This document shows, in pieces, positions 1 to 8,399 of a stretch of DNA of 23,121 nt. The position numbers and the translations under genes were made by a program. The stretch is taken from the NCBI RefSeq assembly GCF_009725235.1, contig NZ_WJFC01000212.1, positions 1-23,121 of the forward strand, in the 5' to 3' direction. A model generated the notes under the pieces. That model ran no database searches, had not been told where the DNA came from, and saw nothing but the letters and a program-made list of their open reading frames with translations. Position 1 is the first letter of the stretch. The number at the start of each line of letters is the position of its first letter. The stretch is from Scytonema sp. UIC 10036. GTDB taxonomy: Bacteria > Cyanobacteriota > Cyanobacteriia > Cyanobacteriales > Nostocaceae.

Positions 1-22
1 GGTAAGAGGTGAGATGAAGCAT

Positions 23-137
23 AGGTATCAATACTTGTCGATTAAGCCAAAAAATACGAAAACACGTAGGTTGGGTTTAGGAACGAAACCCAACATTTAA
101 ATGAATTTGTTGGGTTTCGTTGCTCAACCCAACCTAC
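23..137. repeat. Interspersed ~115 bp repeat with inverted core (copy 1)
   Basis: A stretch starting AGGTATCAATACTTGTCG and ending CAACCCAACCTAC. Its second half is an imperfect inverted repeat: TAGGTTGGGTT and AACGAAACCCAACA on the left are mirrored by TGTTGGGTTTCGTT and AACCCAACCTA on the right. A second copy lies at 11973-12092 and includes the non-palindromic left part, so the repeat unit is longer than the hairpin. It is probably a small non-coding mobile or REP-like element. I see no gene in 1-336. The rest of the gap (138-336) is AT-rich leader DNA for the next gene. Confidence 0.8.
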
Positions 138-336
138 ACAATACTGTATTTGTCAATATACATATTGAATGAAAATTTTGCCACTAAGAAAAGGTGCAAA
201 AATAAAAAGCAGCAAATTTGTCAAGTATAATTTACCTTTAAGTAGTAAATTGTATAAAAAGTTTGAGCGGAGGCAAAGGTGCCTTATTATTAGCAATGAC
301 TGATGATACAGTCACTAGCGAAAAGAGGATAATAAG

Positions 337-1788
337 GTGAAACGCCATCTGCCCAAGTACTATAATTTACTAGTTTTTTTCGTTTGTACGTTGTTTTTTG
401 TCTTTTCCAGTCAGATAGTCATCGCATGGAGCAATAGCAATCCGAATTCTCAAGAAACACGGAGTGTAGATTTGATTGTTGGTGGTGATTTTGTCGTGAC
501 GATGAACGACGCACAACCCGTTATCAAGAATGGTGCAGTTGCGATCGCGGACGGCAAAATTATTGCGGTAGACAAAAAAGATAAAATTCTGGCGTCATAT
601 AAAGCCGACAGAACGCTTCCAGGCGAAGGCATGGTATTGATGCCCGGTCTTGTCAACGGTCACTCTCATTCAGCAATGGTTCTGTTTCGCGGTCTCGCAG
701 ACGATTTAGCATTGGAAGATTGGCTCCAGAATTATATCTTCCCTGCAGAAGCAAAATTCGTTGACGAAAATTTTATTCGTATCGGCGAACAACTAGCTTG
801 TTGGGAGATGATACGAGGCGGAACAACGACTTTTGTTGATATGTACTTTAAGCCAGATGTTGCAACTGAAGTGGTAAATGAGTGCGGTTTGCGTGCCATT
901 ATTGCACCATCGTCAATAGATTTTCCCAGCCCCGGTTTTCAAGGGTGGGATGATGCGTTTGCCACAGCTGTAGATTTTGTAAAACGCTGGAAAGGTAAGA
1001 ACTCACGTATCATACCAGCCATTGCTGCACATGCTCCTTACACTGTCTCGCCGGAGCATCTAACACAAGCTATTGAGGCTGCACGTCAATACGATGTCCC
1101 CCTAACAATTCACCTAGCAGAGACAAAAACTGAAGTAGAAGATGTTCAACAGCGTTATAACGCAACTCCAGTACAACACTTGGAAAATCTTGGCTTCTTG
1201 GAGCCGCGTGTCTTTGCCGCACATGTCGTATGGCCTAACGAAAGTGAAATTGCCTTGATGGCAAAACGCGGTATTGGTGTTATCCACAATCCTGACTCGA
1301 ATTTAAAGCTAGCTTCTGGCTTTGCGCCGATTCCACAGATGTTAAAAGCGGGAGTTAAAGTTGGTCTGGGTACGGATGGAGCTGCTTCTAACAACGATCT
1401 TGATATGTGGGAGGCAATTCGCCTTACTGCCTTCATCCATAAAGGGACAACTCTCGATCCAACTGCTGTACCTGCAAAGACTGTTTTGCGTATGGCAACA
1501 TTTGGTGGTGCAGAAGCACTCGGCTTGGCAGATAAAATTGGTGCGATTAAGGAGGGACTTCAAGCAGATCTCATTCAAGTCCAACTTAACGAACCACATC
1601 TGACCCCAATTTACGATGTCATCTCTCATCTGGTTTACACAGCAGATGCCCAAGATGTTGATACTGTCATTGTAGATGGCAAAGTTCTCATGCACAGACG
1701 TGAGATGCTTACTCTTAGCCCGGATCGGATTCGCCTTGAAGCTACTTCCATTGCTGAGAGGATCGACGCTGAGTTAAGACCTAATTAA
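337..1788 (+). CDS. Amidohydrolase, MTA/SAH deaminase-like, with N-terminal export-like segment
   Basis: Metal-dependent amidohydrolase of the TrzA/AtzA/MtaD group. The closest family role is deamination of 5'-methylthioadenosine or S-adenosylhomocysteine to the inosine forms. Visible metal and catalytic residues are H109-S-H111 (in NGHSHS), H232 (AHAPYT), H259 (IHLAET), H296 and D347 (GTDGAAS). This is the full expected set, and the C-terminal beta-sandwich end (DTVIVDGK) is present. The length of 483 aa exceeds the usual ~430-440 because of a hydrophobic segment at residues 10-30 followed by a polar stretch. That segment looks like a signal peptide or membrane anchor. The start is GTG with AAGAGGA 7 nt upstream. 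The gene is monocistronic and convergent with mgtE. Substrate cannot be fixed from sequence: guanine, cytosine or s-triazine-like substrates occur in the same superfamily. Confidence 0.85.
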   Translation: MKRHLPKYYNLLVFFVCTLFFVFSSQIVIAWSNSNPNSQETRSVDLIVGGDFVVTMNDAQPVIKNGAVAIADGKIIAVDKKDKILASYKADRTLPGEGMVLMPGLVNGHSHSAMVLFRGLADDLALEDWLQNYIFPAEAKFVDENFIRIGEQLACWEMIRGGTTTFVDMYFKPDVATEVVNECGLRAIIAPSSIDFPSPGFQGWDDAFATAVDFVKRWKGKNSRIIPAIAAHAPYTVSPEHLTQAIEAARQYDVPLTIHLAETKTEVEDVQQRYNATPVQHLENLGFLEPRVFAAHVVWPNESEIALMAKRGIGVIHNPDSNLKLASGFAPIPQMLKAGVKVGLGTDGAASNNDLDMWEAIRLTAFIHKGTTLDPTAVPAKTVLRMATFGGAEALGLADKIGAIKEGLQADLIQVQLNEPHLTPIYDVISHLVYTADAQDVDTVIVDGKVLMHRREMLTLSPDRIRLEATSIAERIDAELRPN

Positions 1789-1858
1789 AAGACGCTTAAC
1801 TCAGTAGCATTGGCGACCTTCTCACTCCCAACTTCTGTGAGGGATACAGCTGGTCAAT

Positions 1859-1916
1859 GGGGGGTAAGACCCCCTCATCTGTACTCTCTCGTTCCCAGGC
1901 GGAGCCTGGGAACGAG
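1859..1916. terminator. Two hairpins between convergent stop codons
   Basis: The first hairpin is GGGGG/CCCCC (1860-1864 with 1870-1874, 5-nt loop). The second is a perfect 13-bp stem, CTCGTTCCCAGGC at 1888-1900 with its complement at 1904-1916 and a 3-nt loop. The CGTTCCCAGGC type is a familiar interspersed palindrome in cyanobacteria. Because it sits between two convergent genes it could serve as a two-way terminator. Neither strand shows a strong U-tract, so this role is inference. Confidence 0.5.
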
Positions 1917-1945
1917 GTGGGGGTCTGAACGAGGTGAGGGAAATC

Positions 1946-3292
1946 TCAACGAAAAACCTTCAAAGCCACTGAAATTAAAGTCAGGAAAGTGAGAAATCCC
2001 ACTGCATCTAATAACGTAGTTAACAACGGTCCGCTAATCAATGCCGGGTCTAATTTTAACCTTTTCAGGCACATTGGTAGCACTGTACCCATACTCGCTG
2101 CAACAAATACGTTAACAGCCATGACTAAGGCGGCTACAACTGCTACCCATCTCTCTTGAGGTGGTGACCATATTAAGGACAGTATACCCAAAGATAATCC
2201 CAGCCCTACGGATGTCCCCAATCCTGCCAAAATCTCTTTGCGAAGAATTTTCAAAGTATCTTTTGGTGTAACTTCTCCTACTCCCAATCCTCGTACTGTT
2301 ACGGATAAAGCTTGAATGGCGACGTTACCACTGGTATTGGATAGAATTGGCATGATGACAGCTAAAACGGGCACTACGGAAATGACTTGTTGAAATGGCG
2401 CGATCGCACTCGCTGCTCCAATATATAAGCCAATATTAGCCAATAGCCAGGGAAAACGCTTGCGGAGGGTGACTTGGGGGGGTGACAGGGCGGCTTCATC
2501 ACCACCGCTCACACCTGCGAGTTTCTGAATATCTTCTGTGGCTTCTTCTTCTAAAATGTCTACTACGTCGTCAATGGTGACGATTCCTACAAGTTTATCT
2601 TCGCGATCCACCACAGGAAGTGCTATCAAGTCGTAGCGCTTCATTATCTGAGCGACTTCTTCTTGGGGAGTTTCCGTTTTGACTTTTACGACGCGATCGC
2701 TAGCAACATCTCTGACATAAGCTTCAGGAATTGTAAACAACAGCTGGCGCAGGGAAACTACTCGCACAAGCTTGCGGTTTTCGTCGGTGACGTAGGCGTA
2801 GTAAATGGTTTCTTTATCTTCATCGTAACGGCGAATTTTGTTTAGAGCTTCTCCAACTGTTAAACCTTGCTGCAAACGGACATATTTCGTTGTCATGACG
2901 CGCCCAGCCGTTCCTTCAGGGTAGCCGAGAATTGTTGCTGTGACTTGTCTTTCTTCCGGGCTAAGTTGTTGTAACAAGCGCTTGACGACTTTTGCAGGTA
3001 ACTCATCAAACAACTCTACGCGATCGTCCGGACTCATTGCTTCTACAATTTGACAGACTTGCGTGTCGTGAAGTGCTTCAATCAGTTCTTCTTGAATTTC
3101 AGAAGGTAAGTATTCAAAAACTGCGATGGCTTGATCTTTGTTGAGCAAGCGGAATGCGATCGCGCGTTTTTCGGTGGGCTGTTCCACAATGTAGTCTCCT
3201 ACATCAACAGCTGGCAAACGATTGAGTTCAACTTTTAGCTGGTTTAAGTCAGCAATGCTTGACAGTTCAGCACGTCCTTCCCAGGTGAGCAT
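1946..3292 (-). CDS. mgtE: Magnesium transporter MgtE
   Basis: Mg2+ channel of the inner membrane, gated by cytosolic Mg2+. The 448 aa match the family length. Domain order: acidic helical MgtE N domain (about 20-130), two CBS domains (about 135-250, including IALPVVDREDKLVGIVTIDD), a connecting helix, then about five membrane helices from residue 285 onward. The pore signature LDPALISGPLLTTLLDAVG is present. D429 lies at the position of the conserved pore aspartate of family members. The start is ATG with a strong AGGAGG 5 nt upstream on the minus strand. I saw no recognisable M-box riboswitch in the upstream region. The gene is a single transcription unit, convergent with the amidohydrolase. 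Confidence 0.95.
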   Translation of the reverse strand: MLTWEGRAELSSIADLNQLKVELNRLPAVDVGDYIVEQPTEKRAIAFRLLNKDQAIAVFEYLPSEIQEELIEALHDTQVCQIVEAMSPDDRVELFDELPAKVVKRLLQQLSPEERQVTATILGYPEGTAGRVMTTKYVRLQQGLTVGEALNKIRRYDEDKETIYYAYVTDENRKLVRVVSLRQLLFTIPEAYVRDVASDRVVKVKTETPQEEVAQIMKRYDLIALPVVDREDKLVGIVTIDDVVDILEEEATEDIQKLAGVSGGDEAALSPPQVTLRKRFPWLLANIGLYIGAASAIAPFQQVISVVPVLAVIMPILSNTSGNVAIQALSVTVRGLGVGEVTPKDTLKILRKEILAGLGTSVGLGLSLGILSLIWSPPQERWVAVVAALVMAVNVFVAASMGTVLPMCLKRLKLDPALISGPLLTTLLDAVGFLTFLTLISVALKVFR

Positions 3293-3500
3293 AATAACCT
3301 CCTAATGTCTCCCTCGCGCTGAGAGACAAACTCACCCAGCATTGGGGATATGACTACTGTGACTACTAGGCGAACTTGTGTCCATTGAATTTAAACAAAT
3401 CGACGATAGTACTCTCAAGGAGTATTGCGTACTTTTCGGTGATTTTTTCAAGGTATTTTATACTACATCAAATCACTGTGATTGACAAGACGTGTTGGTT

Positions 3501-3533
3501 AGATTCCCGACTTCTTGGAGAAGTCAGGGATCT
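3501..3533. repeat. Palindromic interspersed repeat
   Basis: AGATTCCCGACTTCT (3501-3515) is mirrored by AGAAGTCAGGGATCT (3519-3533) with two mismatches, one of them a G-U pair in RNA. This is one of the common small palindromes seen between genes in filamentous cyanobacteria. Confidence 0.7.
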
Positions 3534-3555
3534 GAAAGTCATGAAACTTTTTGAA

Positions 3556-3582
3556 CCGCAGAGGACGCAGAGTACGCAGAGG
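3556..3582. repeat. Tandem 9-bp repeat, three units
   Basis: Three adjacent units read CCGCAGAGG, ACGCAGAGT and ACGCAGAGG. They are followed by an A-rich run and GAGGGGAGG. I recognise this CGCAGAG triplet as a widespread cyanobacterial interspersed repeat. Confidence 0.75.
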
Positions 3583-3694
3583 TAAAAAAAAGAGGGGAGG
3601 ATTTATGTATATAAATATCAAGTTATTTTAGTAAAGTTCTATCACTTTTGACGAGCAAATTTTTAACTTGACCATCTTTTAACTTGATAATAAT

Positions 3695-3714
3695 ACCTAA
3701 ACTTTAGTTTAGGT
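3695..3714. repeat. Perfect 20-bp palindrome
   Basis: ACCTAAACT and AGTTTAGGT flank a central TT. It sits about 450 bp upstream of the protease gene in AT-rich DNA. It could be an operator or just a small hairpin. No T-tract follows directly. Confidence 0.5.
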
Positions 3715-4164
3715 CAAAAACTGTTCTTTAGTTTGGGGACTAGTTATCTCCTCTTAAAATATTATTTCTTTGTAGAAATTTATATCTTTATTTTTTTGTG
3801 TTTTAACCTACTTTCCGCATTCCCTACTGTCACAAATGGTTTTTCAGTTTTTTCTCCACATTCAAATCTCTATTTTACACAATTACGGAGTCACTTGAAT
3901 GAGCAAAAAGTAAGCTCCACAAACATTAAAACATTAATTTTACATCTTTAAACATCTAAAATTTGTAGTACATGAAATTAGAAGTAAGGAAGCAGTATCG
4001 GAAGGCGCAAAAACTTTTCCTATAAGCTTTTGAACTTTCTGCTACGCTACTTGCTGTAGCCTATGAAACCTGTCCACCGCAGTGGCTCCTTTGCCTCCAT
4101 ACTTCTGACGAATTGTACTAGTTACTTGACATTCAAACAACAAGCGCGAAATAAAAACACAATT

Positions 4165-5298
4165 ATGAAAAGTCAAACTTTGTGGAAATTTGTTGCATTA
4201 TCAATTCTGTTTATTTTAATAACATTCTTACACCCAGGCAAAGCATCGGAGCCTGTAAATCTGGCTTTACCAACCTCTGCTAGGGAAGATGTAAATGCCT
4301 ATTGGACTCCTCAGAGGCTCAGAAATGCTAAGCCTTTTAACCTATTAAAACTTGATTCGTCATCTATCAATACCAGCAGGACATTGTTATCTCTGTCTGT
4401 TGAACCTTCAGTCAGAGGGAATGGTCAACCACCTATACTTAACCTAGAGCCTAATCTCAATAATTTGCTGTTTGAACCAACTCAACAAGAAGTTAATCCT
4501 GTTAATGACGATTTTTCTATTGTACCCCATAATGCTGGTACAGAGAGTGCTTATTTCACTAGTTCCCAACTGATTCCACTCTCAGCCGATCTATCCTATC
4601 CCTACAGGGCGGTAGGAAAGCTGTTCTACACAGATCAACTTGGTAACGACGCTGAATGTTCTGGTGTTGTTCTTCGTCCCAGAATTGTCCTCACTGCTGG
4701 TCATTGTGTTCATAATGGCAATGGCAGTGTCAATGGTTACTACAGAAACTTTGCCTTCATCCCTGCTTTCAGAGATGGGAACGCTCCTTACGGAAGATGG
4801 GTTTACACGACAGTTCAGACGACAACTCCCTGGTTCTCTGGTGGCAATAGAGTCCCTAATTCTTCCGACTTTGCTATTTTAGAAATGGCAGATGACTCCT
4901 CGTCACGGCGGATTGGTGATGTTGTGGGATATTTAGGCTATCAAACTAATCGCCTCATTCCGAACCACGCCACTATGCTTGGCTATCCCTGCAATCTAGA
5001 TGCTTGTCTGAAAATGCATCAAGTTACAGCTCAAAGTTTTAGAACTGTGGCTCCTAACTCTGTAGAGTACGGGTCTGATATGGAAAACGGTTCGAGTGGG
5101 GGACCTTGGATCATGAATTTTGGTTCTTCAGCGAGTGGACAAACTCGTGGACTAGAAACTGGTGCCAATCTGGTTATTGGAATAACTTCTTATGGTTCCT
5201 CTAATCCTAATCTTCTGTTACAACGCAGTTCTATTCTAGACTCAAACTTGCTCGCGGTATTGAATGAACGCTGTAGTGCCCGGTCTGGAAATTGCTAG
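4165..5298 (+). CDS. Secreted trypsin-like serine protease (S1/V8 type)
   Basis: Predicted exported endopeptidase of the chymotrypsin fold. Numbering from the chosen ATG (377 aa): signal peptide about 1-27 (LSILFILITFLHPGKA), a polar linker or propeptide about 28-145, then the protease domain. The catalytic triad is visible as H180 (LTAGHC), D235 (SDFAILE) and S311 (GSSGGPW). C165 and C181 occupy the positions of the conserved disulfide beside the catalytic His, and C276/C281 and C370/C377 may form others. GSSGG replaces the trypsin GDSGG, as in V8/glutamyl-endopeptidase-like proteins. An upstream in-frame ATG at 4063 would put 34 residues ahead of the signal peptide, so I prefer 4165, although neither start has a clear ribosome-binding site. 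Cleavage specificity is unknown. Confidence 0.88.
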   Translation: MKSQTLWKFVALSILFILITFLHPGKASEPVNLALPTSAREDVNAYWTPQRLRNAKPFNLLKLDSSSINTSRTLLSLSVEPSVRGNGQPPILNLEPNLNNLLFEPTQQEVNPVNDDFSIVPHNAGTESAYFTSSQLIPLSADLSYPYRAVGKLFYTDQLGNDAECSGVVLRPRIVLTAGHCVHNGNGSVNGYYRNFAFIPAFRDGNAPYGRWVYTTVQTTTPWFSGGNRVPNSSDFAILEMADDSSSRRIGDVVGYLGYQTNRLIPNHATMLGYPCNLDACLKMHQVTAQSFRTVAPNSVEYGSDMENGSSGGPWIMNFGSSASGQTRGLETGANLVIGITSYGSSNPNLLLQRSSILDSNLLAVLNERCSARSGNC

Positions 5299-5394
5299 AG
5301 TACAGATACATTCTAACCTTTGACTTCCAGTTGTCAAGACTAAGTATACTGAAAACGGTTGAGAACTTGACTTTCCCACAATTGTCAACAATCA

Positions 5395-5421
5395 CAGGGG
5401 CGCAATGCAAGAGCTCCCCTA
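5395..5421. repeat. Degenerate short inverted repeat
   Basis: AGGGGCGCAATGC on the left faces GCTCCCCT on the right. This resembles a decayed copy of the GGGCGCAATGC palindromes common in cyanobacteria. It lies 97 bp after the protease stop and about 150 bp before the SNF2 relic. Otherwise the 5299-5568 gap is AT-rich and I see no gene in it. Confidence 0.45.
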
Positions 5422-5568
5422 CACGTTTATTTTGGATTTGGGATAATTTATTTTTTGGTGTTCCCTTAGATTTATATGTAGAAATATTAAGCTATTTTTT
5501 GTAGAAATTTAGTTTATAATGTGTACTCTGTTATCTACAAATTTAGTATAAAAAATATATCACAACTG

Positions 5569-8115
5569 ATGAGTACCACGAGCAATTCTGAGGCTGATAG
5601 CGATGTGCTTCGCTCACAACTTGCGAAAGACTATCATCAGCTACCAGCATTAGAACAAAATATTGTCCAATTGTTCTCGGTTATCTATGAGCCTATCAAT
5701 AGAACTTCGTTTTTAGAGTGTTTTACTTATATTGGCGCACGTAACGAAAAGGGTCAGCTTTTTAATGCTTCAACTTTAAAACCTTATATTGATAAACTGT
5801 TAGTAGCAGGTTTGTTGGTGCAACCAGTTGGACAAGGTCCTCAATGCCATCCTTTGCTTGCGGAAATTGCGACTCGTGATGCAGTTAAAACAGGAAGGTT
5901 TGACGCACTGGTTAGAGCAGTGCAGGAAAAATTACCTATCAAAACTCGGTGGACAGAGGGACCTCGGTACTTCAAAAATCAGAGCGAATTGGTTCGGGAA
6001 GTCCGTATTGGTCTTTACAGTCACAGCCTAAGTTTTATTAATAAGTAAATTGAAGATTACAGGAAATACAATACTCAAGATAATATATCGATAGAAAATA
6101 TCTTAGAGCAAGTTTGTCATAATCCATTTGATGCAGATTGGTTTCGGACTCTGCCTGAAGAATTGTACAAGATTGCTATATCTAGTATCCTGTTGAAAGC
6201 AACACAGAAATGTTATCCCGCAGAGGAGGCTTTTGCCTTACTTGAAGAAGAGTGCGCGACTCCTGGTGGACATTCTTCAGATGAGTTGCAACTGATTTTA
6301 ACGGAACAACTGCTTTTGAGGGGTCATATACAAGAAGCTCAACAGAGTTTGGTGCGTGTATCTGATGAGTATCAGCATTATGCTACTGTCTTCTGGGGTT
6401 GGCTAAGTTTCTTACGTGGCGAAAATGATAAAGCAATTGAATACTATACAACCAGTCTCAAAGTTCTTAAAAAAGATAAGAGTCAACGACAAGTATATTT
6501 TAACACTATAAGCGGCTTGTTTTTTATTTTGGCTCTGTTGAAAGACGGATCGCTTGAACGTCTGCAGGAAGCAGAAGAATATGCTAGTATGATTTTACGC
6601 CAGCCTAACCATTGGCTCAAGTTAATTTATTCAAGACTAAAAACAGTCTTGCAAGTTCAGCAAGGTAACATCGCACAAAAAAAATTTGTTGTCGATGCTC
6701 ATATTCCTTCTTTGGTTAACGGTAATACTTTAGAAATACTGTTATGTTCCCTTTGTCTCTACTGGATAGATGCTGATACAGCTAAAAAGCAACTTCCTAG
6801 GTTATTGGAACATTTATATCATCAAGCGGTGGTGTCTGGATACGATTGGTTGGCAATGGAAACAGCAGAGCTGCTATCTCGTCTCAAGCCACGCAGCACC
6901 TACGACACGAAAGCAGCAATCTTGCGTGAAGAGAGCGGGATAGAAAGCATTGTGGGGCTGATTCAACCTCAAGAACCCTGGGAATTTAGCTTGAAGGCGC
7001 TAGCTAATATTCAGAAAGAACCACAAACCCCAGCGAAAACTCTTGCTGAACGGCGCTTGGCTTGGTTTATCACTTTCTATTCTAACAAATGCGTGCTACA
7101 GCCTCGCGAACAAAAGATAAACGCTAAAGGGAGTTGGGGTGTGGGTCGTCCTATAGCTTTAAAGCGGTTGAGCGATAGTTTGAGCGAGTTTGATTATATC
7201 ACCCCTCAAGACCTCAGGGTGTGTGCGTATATTGAAACTTATTATGATGGCTCTCATGGATATTACGGAAAAACGGAGTATACTTTAAACGAAAAAGCGA
7301 TTTGTGAGTTAGTAGGGCATCCTTTTGTATTTTGGGAAAATTCTCCAACGACTCGTGTGGAAATTGTCAAGGGAGAGCCGGAATTGCTGGTGAAGAAAGG
7401 GAATCGCGAGAAGTCGGGTACGGCTTACGCTAAGGGCGATCGCTTAACATTGGAATTTTTTCCCAAGCTTCCAGAAAAACAAGAAATCCTGACTGTTAAA
7501 GAAACTCCAACTCGGATAAAAGTCATTGAAATGAGTGCTGCACATCGGCAGATTGCGGAGATTCTTGGTAAGGACAATCGACTAGAAGTCCCTGCTATAG
7601 CGAAAGATCGTGTCTTAGCTGCTATCAATGCAGTTTCTGGAATTGTCACGGTACATTCTGATATTGGGGGTGGGTTGGAAAATGCTCAAGAAGTGACAGC
7701 ACAAGCCACACCCCACGTTCATTTGTTACCTGCGGGGGAAGGGTTGAAAGTGGCTGTACTGGTTCGACCCTTTGATGGAGGTGGTCCTTATTACATTCCT
7801 GGTACGGGTGGTGAAACCGTGATTGCGGAGGTGGAAGGGAAGCGTCTGCAAACCACACGCAATTTAAGTGAAGAGAAGAAACTTGCTCATGCAGTTATAG
7901 CAGCTTGTCCTACCTTATCCCGTCAAGAAGAACAAAATGGTGAATGGCTGGTGGAGGAACTAGAGGACTGTTTGGAACTCCTACAGGAACTGCAAGCCTT
8001 GGGGGATAGTATAGTGCTGGAATGGCCAGAAGGAGAAAAATTCCGCATCAAGCATTATGCTGATTTCAACGATTTTCAGATGAAAATTCAACGCCAGGGA
8101 GACTGGTTTGCTGTC
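5569..8115 (+). pseudogene. N-terminal part of SNF2-type helicase, with in-frame stop and truncated by transposon
   Basis: Starts at ATG 5569 (MSTTSNSEADSD). Translation runs 159 codons to TAA at 6046-6048. The same frame then stays open (IEDYRKYNTQDNISIENIL...) through 6162 and on to 8115, where the product reaches GDWFAV and host coding ends. The frame enters the transposon and stops at 8173-8175. AATGGAGAGTTG at 9963 resumes the frame and leads to the helicase part. CAA to TAA, one C-to-T change, is the simplest explanation of the stop at codon 160. The rejoined protein would be about 1418 aa, a length I associate with large cyanobacterial SNF2 proteins that have an uncharacterised helical N-terminal half. 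No catalytic motif is visible in this half. A downstream re-start could make a partial protein (residues equivalent to 6163 onward), but no good ribosome-binding site is seen. Confidence 0.85.
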
Positions 8116-8138
8116 GTACTACTAGATAAGAGAATCGT

Positions 8139-8164
8139 GGAGTCAAATGGAGTCAATCAGAGTC
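8139..8164. repeat. Left-end phased repeats, GGAGTC x3 at 10-bp steps
   Basis: GGAGTC starts at 8139, GGAGTC at 8149 and AGAGTC at 8159, one helical turn apart. The first is followed by AAA and the second by AAT. They overlap the 3' end of the ribbon-helix-helix gene. The same motif appears in inverse orientation at the other end of the element. Confidence 0.7.
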
Positions 8165-8338
8165 TATATCTCTGACAATACGCTCCAAGCACTCACTAAC
8201 ACTAAGGTCTGAGTCAATTGCCAAAGCTTGTAGCTTTTTCCATACTGTAGGAGTAACGACTATCATATGTCTCTCCTTCATTTCATCATAAAAAACGGGT
8301 TGGTTTTTTATTCTCTTTTTTCCTTTTTTTGGTTGCAT
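8153..8338 (-). CDS. Small ribbon-helix-helix (CopG-like) protein of the TnpB element
   Basis: 61 aa. A basic N-terminal tail (QPKKGKKRIK) is followed at about 25-58 by a strand (HMIVVTPTVW) and two helices (KKLQALAIDSD, SVSECLERIVRDI). This is the ribbon-helix-helix layout of DNA-binding dimers. It is transcribed away from tnpB, with a 61-bp gap between the two start codons. Its stop codon lies within the left-end repeats. The start is ATG at 8338 with no strong ribosome-binding site. From its position I infer that it binds the element's own promoter or end repeats. It could also be a solitary antitoxin-like relic. Confidence 0.65.
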   Translation of the reverse strand: MQPKKGKKRIKNQPVFYDEMKERHMIVVTPTVWKKLQALAIDSDLSVSECLERIVRDIDSD

Positions 8339-8399
8339 GATTTATTAGGTGCAGATATACTAATAAGATAGCAGACAGCAAGAAGGGAGGTGATAACTA

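Larger units (their letters stand above)
3304..4164. other. Long AT-rich intergenic region with repeats
   Basis: No convincing gene. Open frames here (for example 3376-3585 and 3733-3951) lack ribosome-binding sites, run through repeats and give low-complexity products. The region holds three repeat structures listed separately. It also holds a cluster of TTAACTTGA motifs: TTTTAACTTGA at 3661-3671 and 3677-3687, and TATCAAGTTA at 3616-3625, which is the exact inverse of 3680-3689. These could be regulatory sites for the protease downstream, but nothing proves it. Confidence 0.5.

Noticed and set aside
3293..3375. Possible Mg2+ riboswitch ahead of mgtE
   Set aside because: The leader is short and shows no M-box-like nested helices that I can recognise.
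3376..3585. 69-codon frame upstream of the protease
   Set aside because: Runs through the palindromic and 9-bp repeats and ends in them (FEPQRTQSTQR is translated repeat).
3733..3951. 72-codon frame rich in F, Y and L
   Set aside because: AT-rich composition explains the hydrophobic product. No ribosome-binding site or good start codon.
7425..7858. Minus-strand frames inside the SNF2 relic
   Set aside because: Antisense shadows of good coding sequence in the plus frame.
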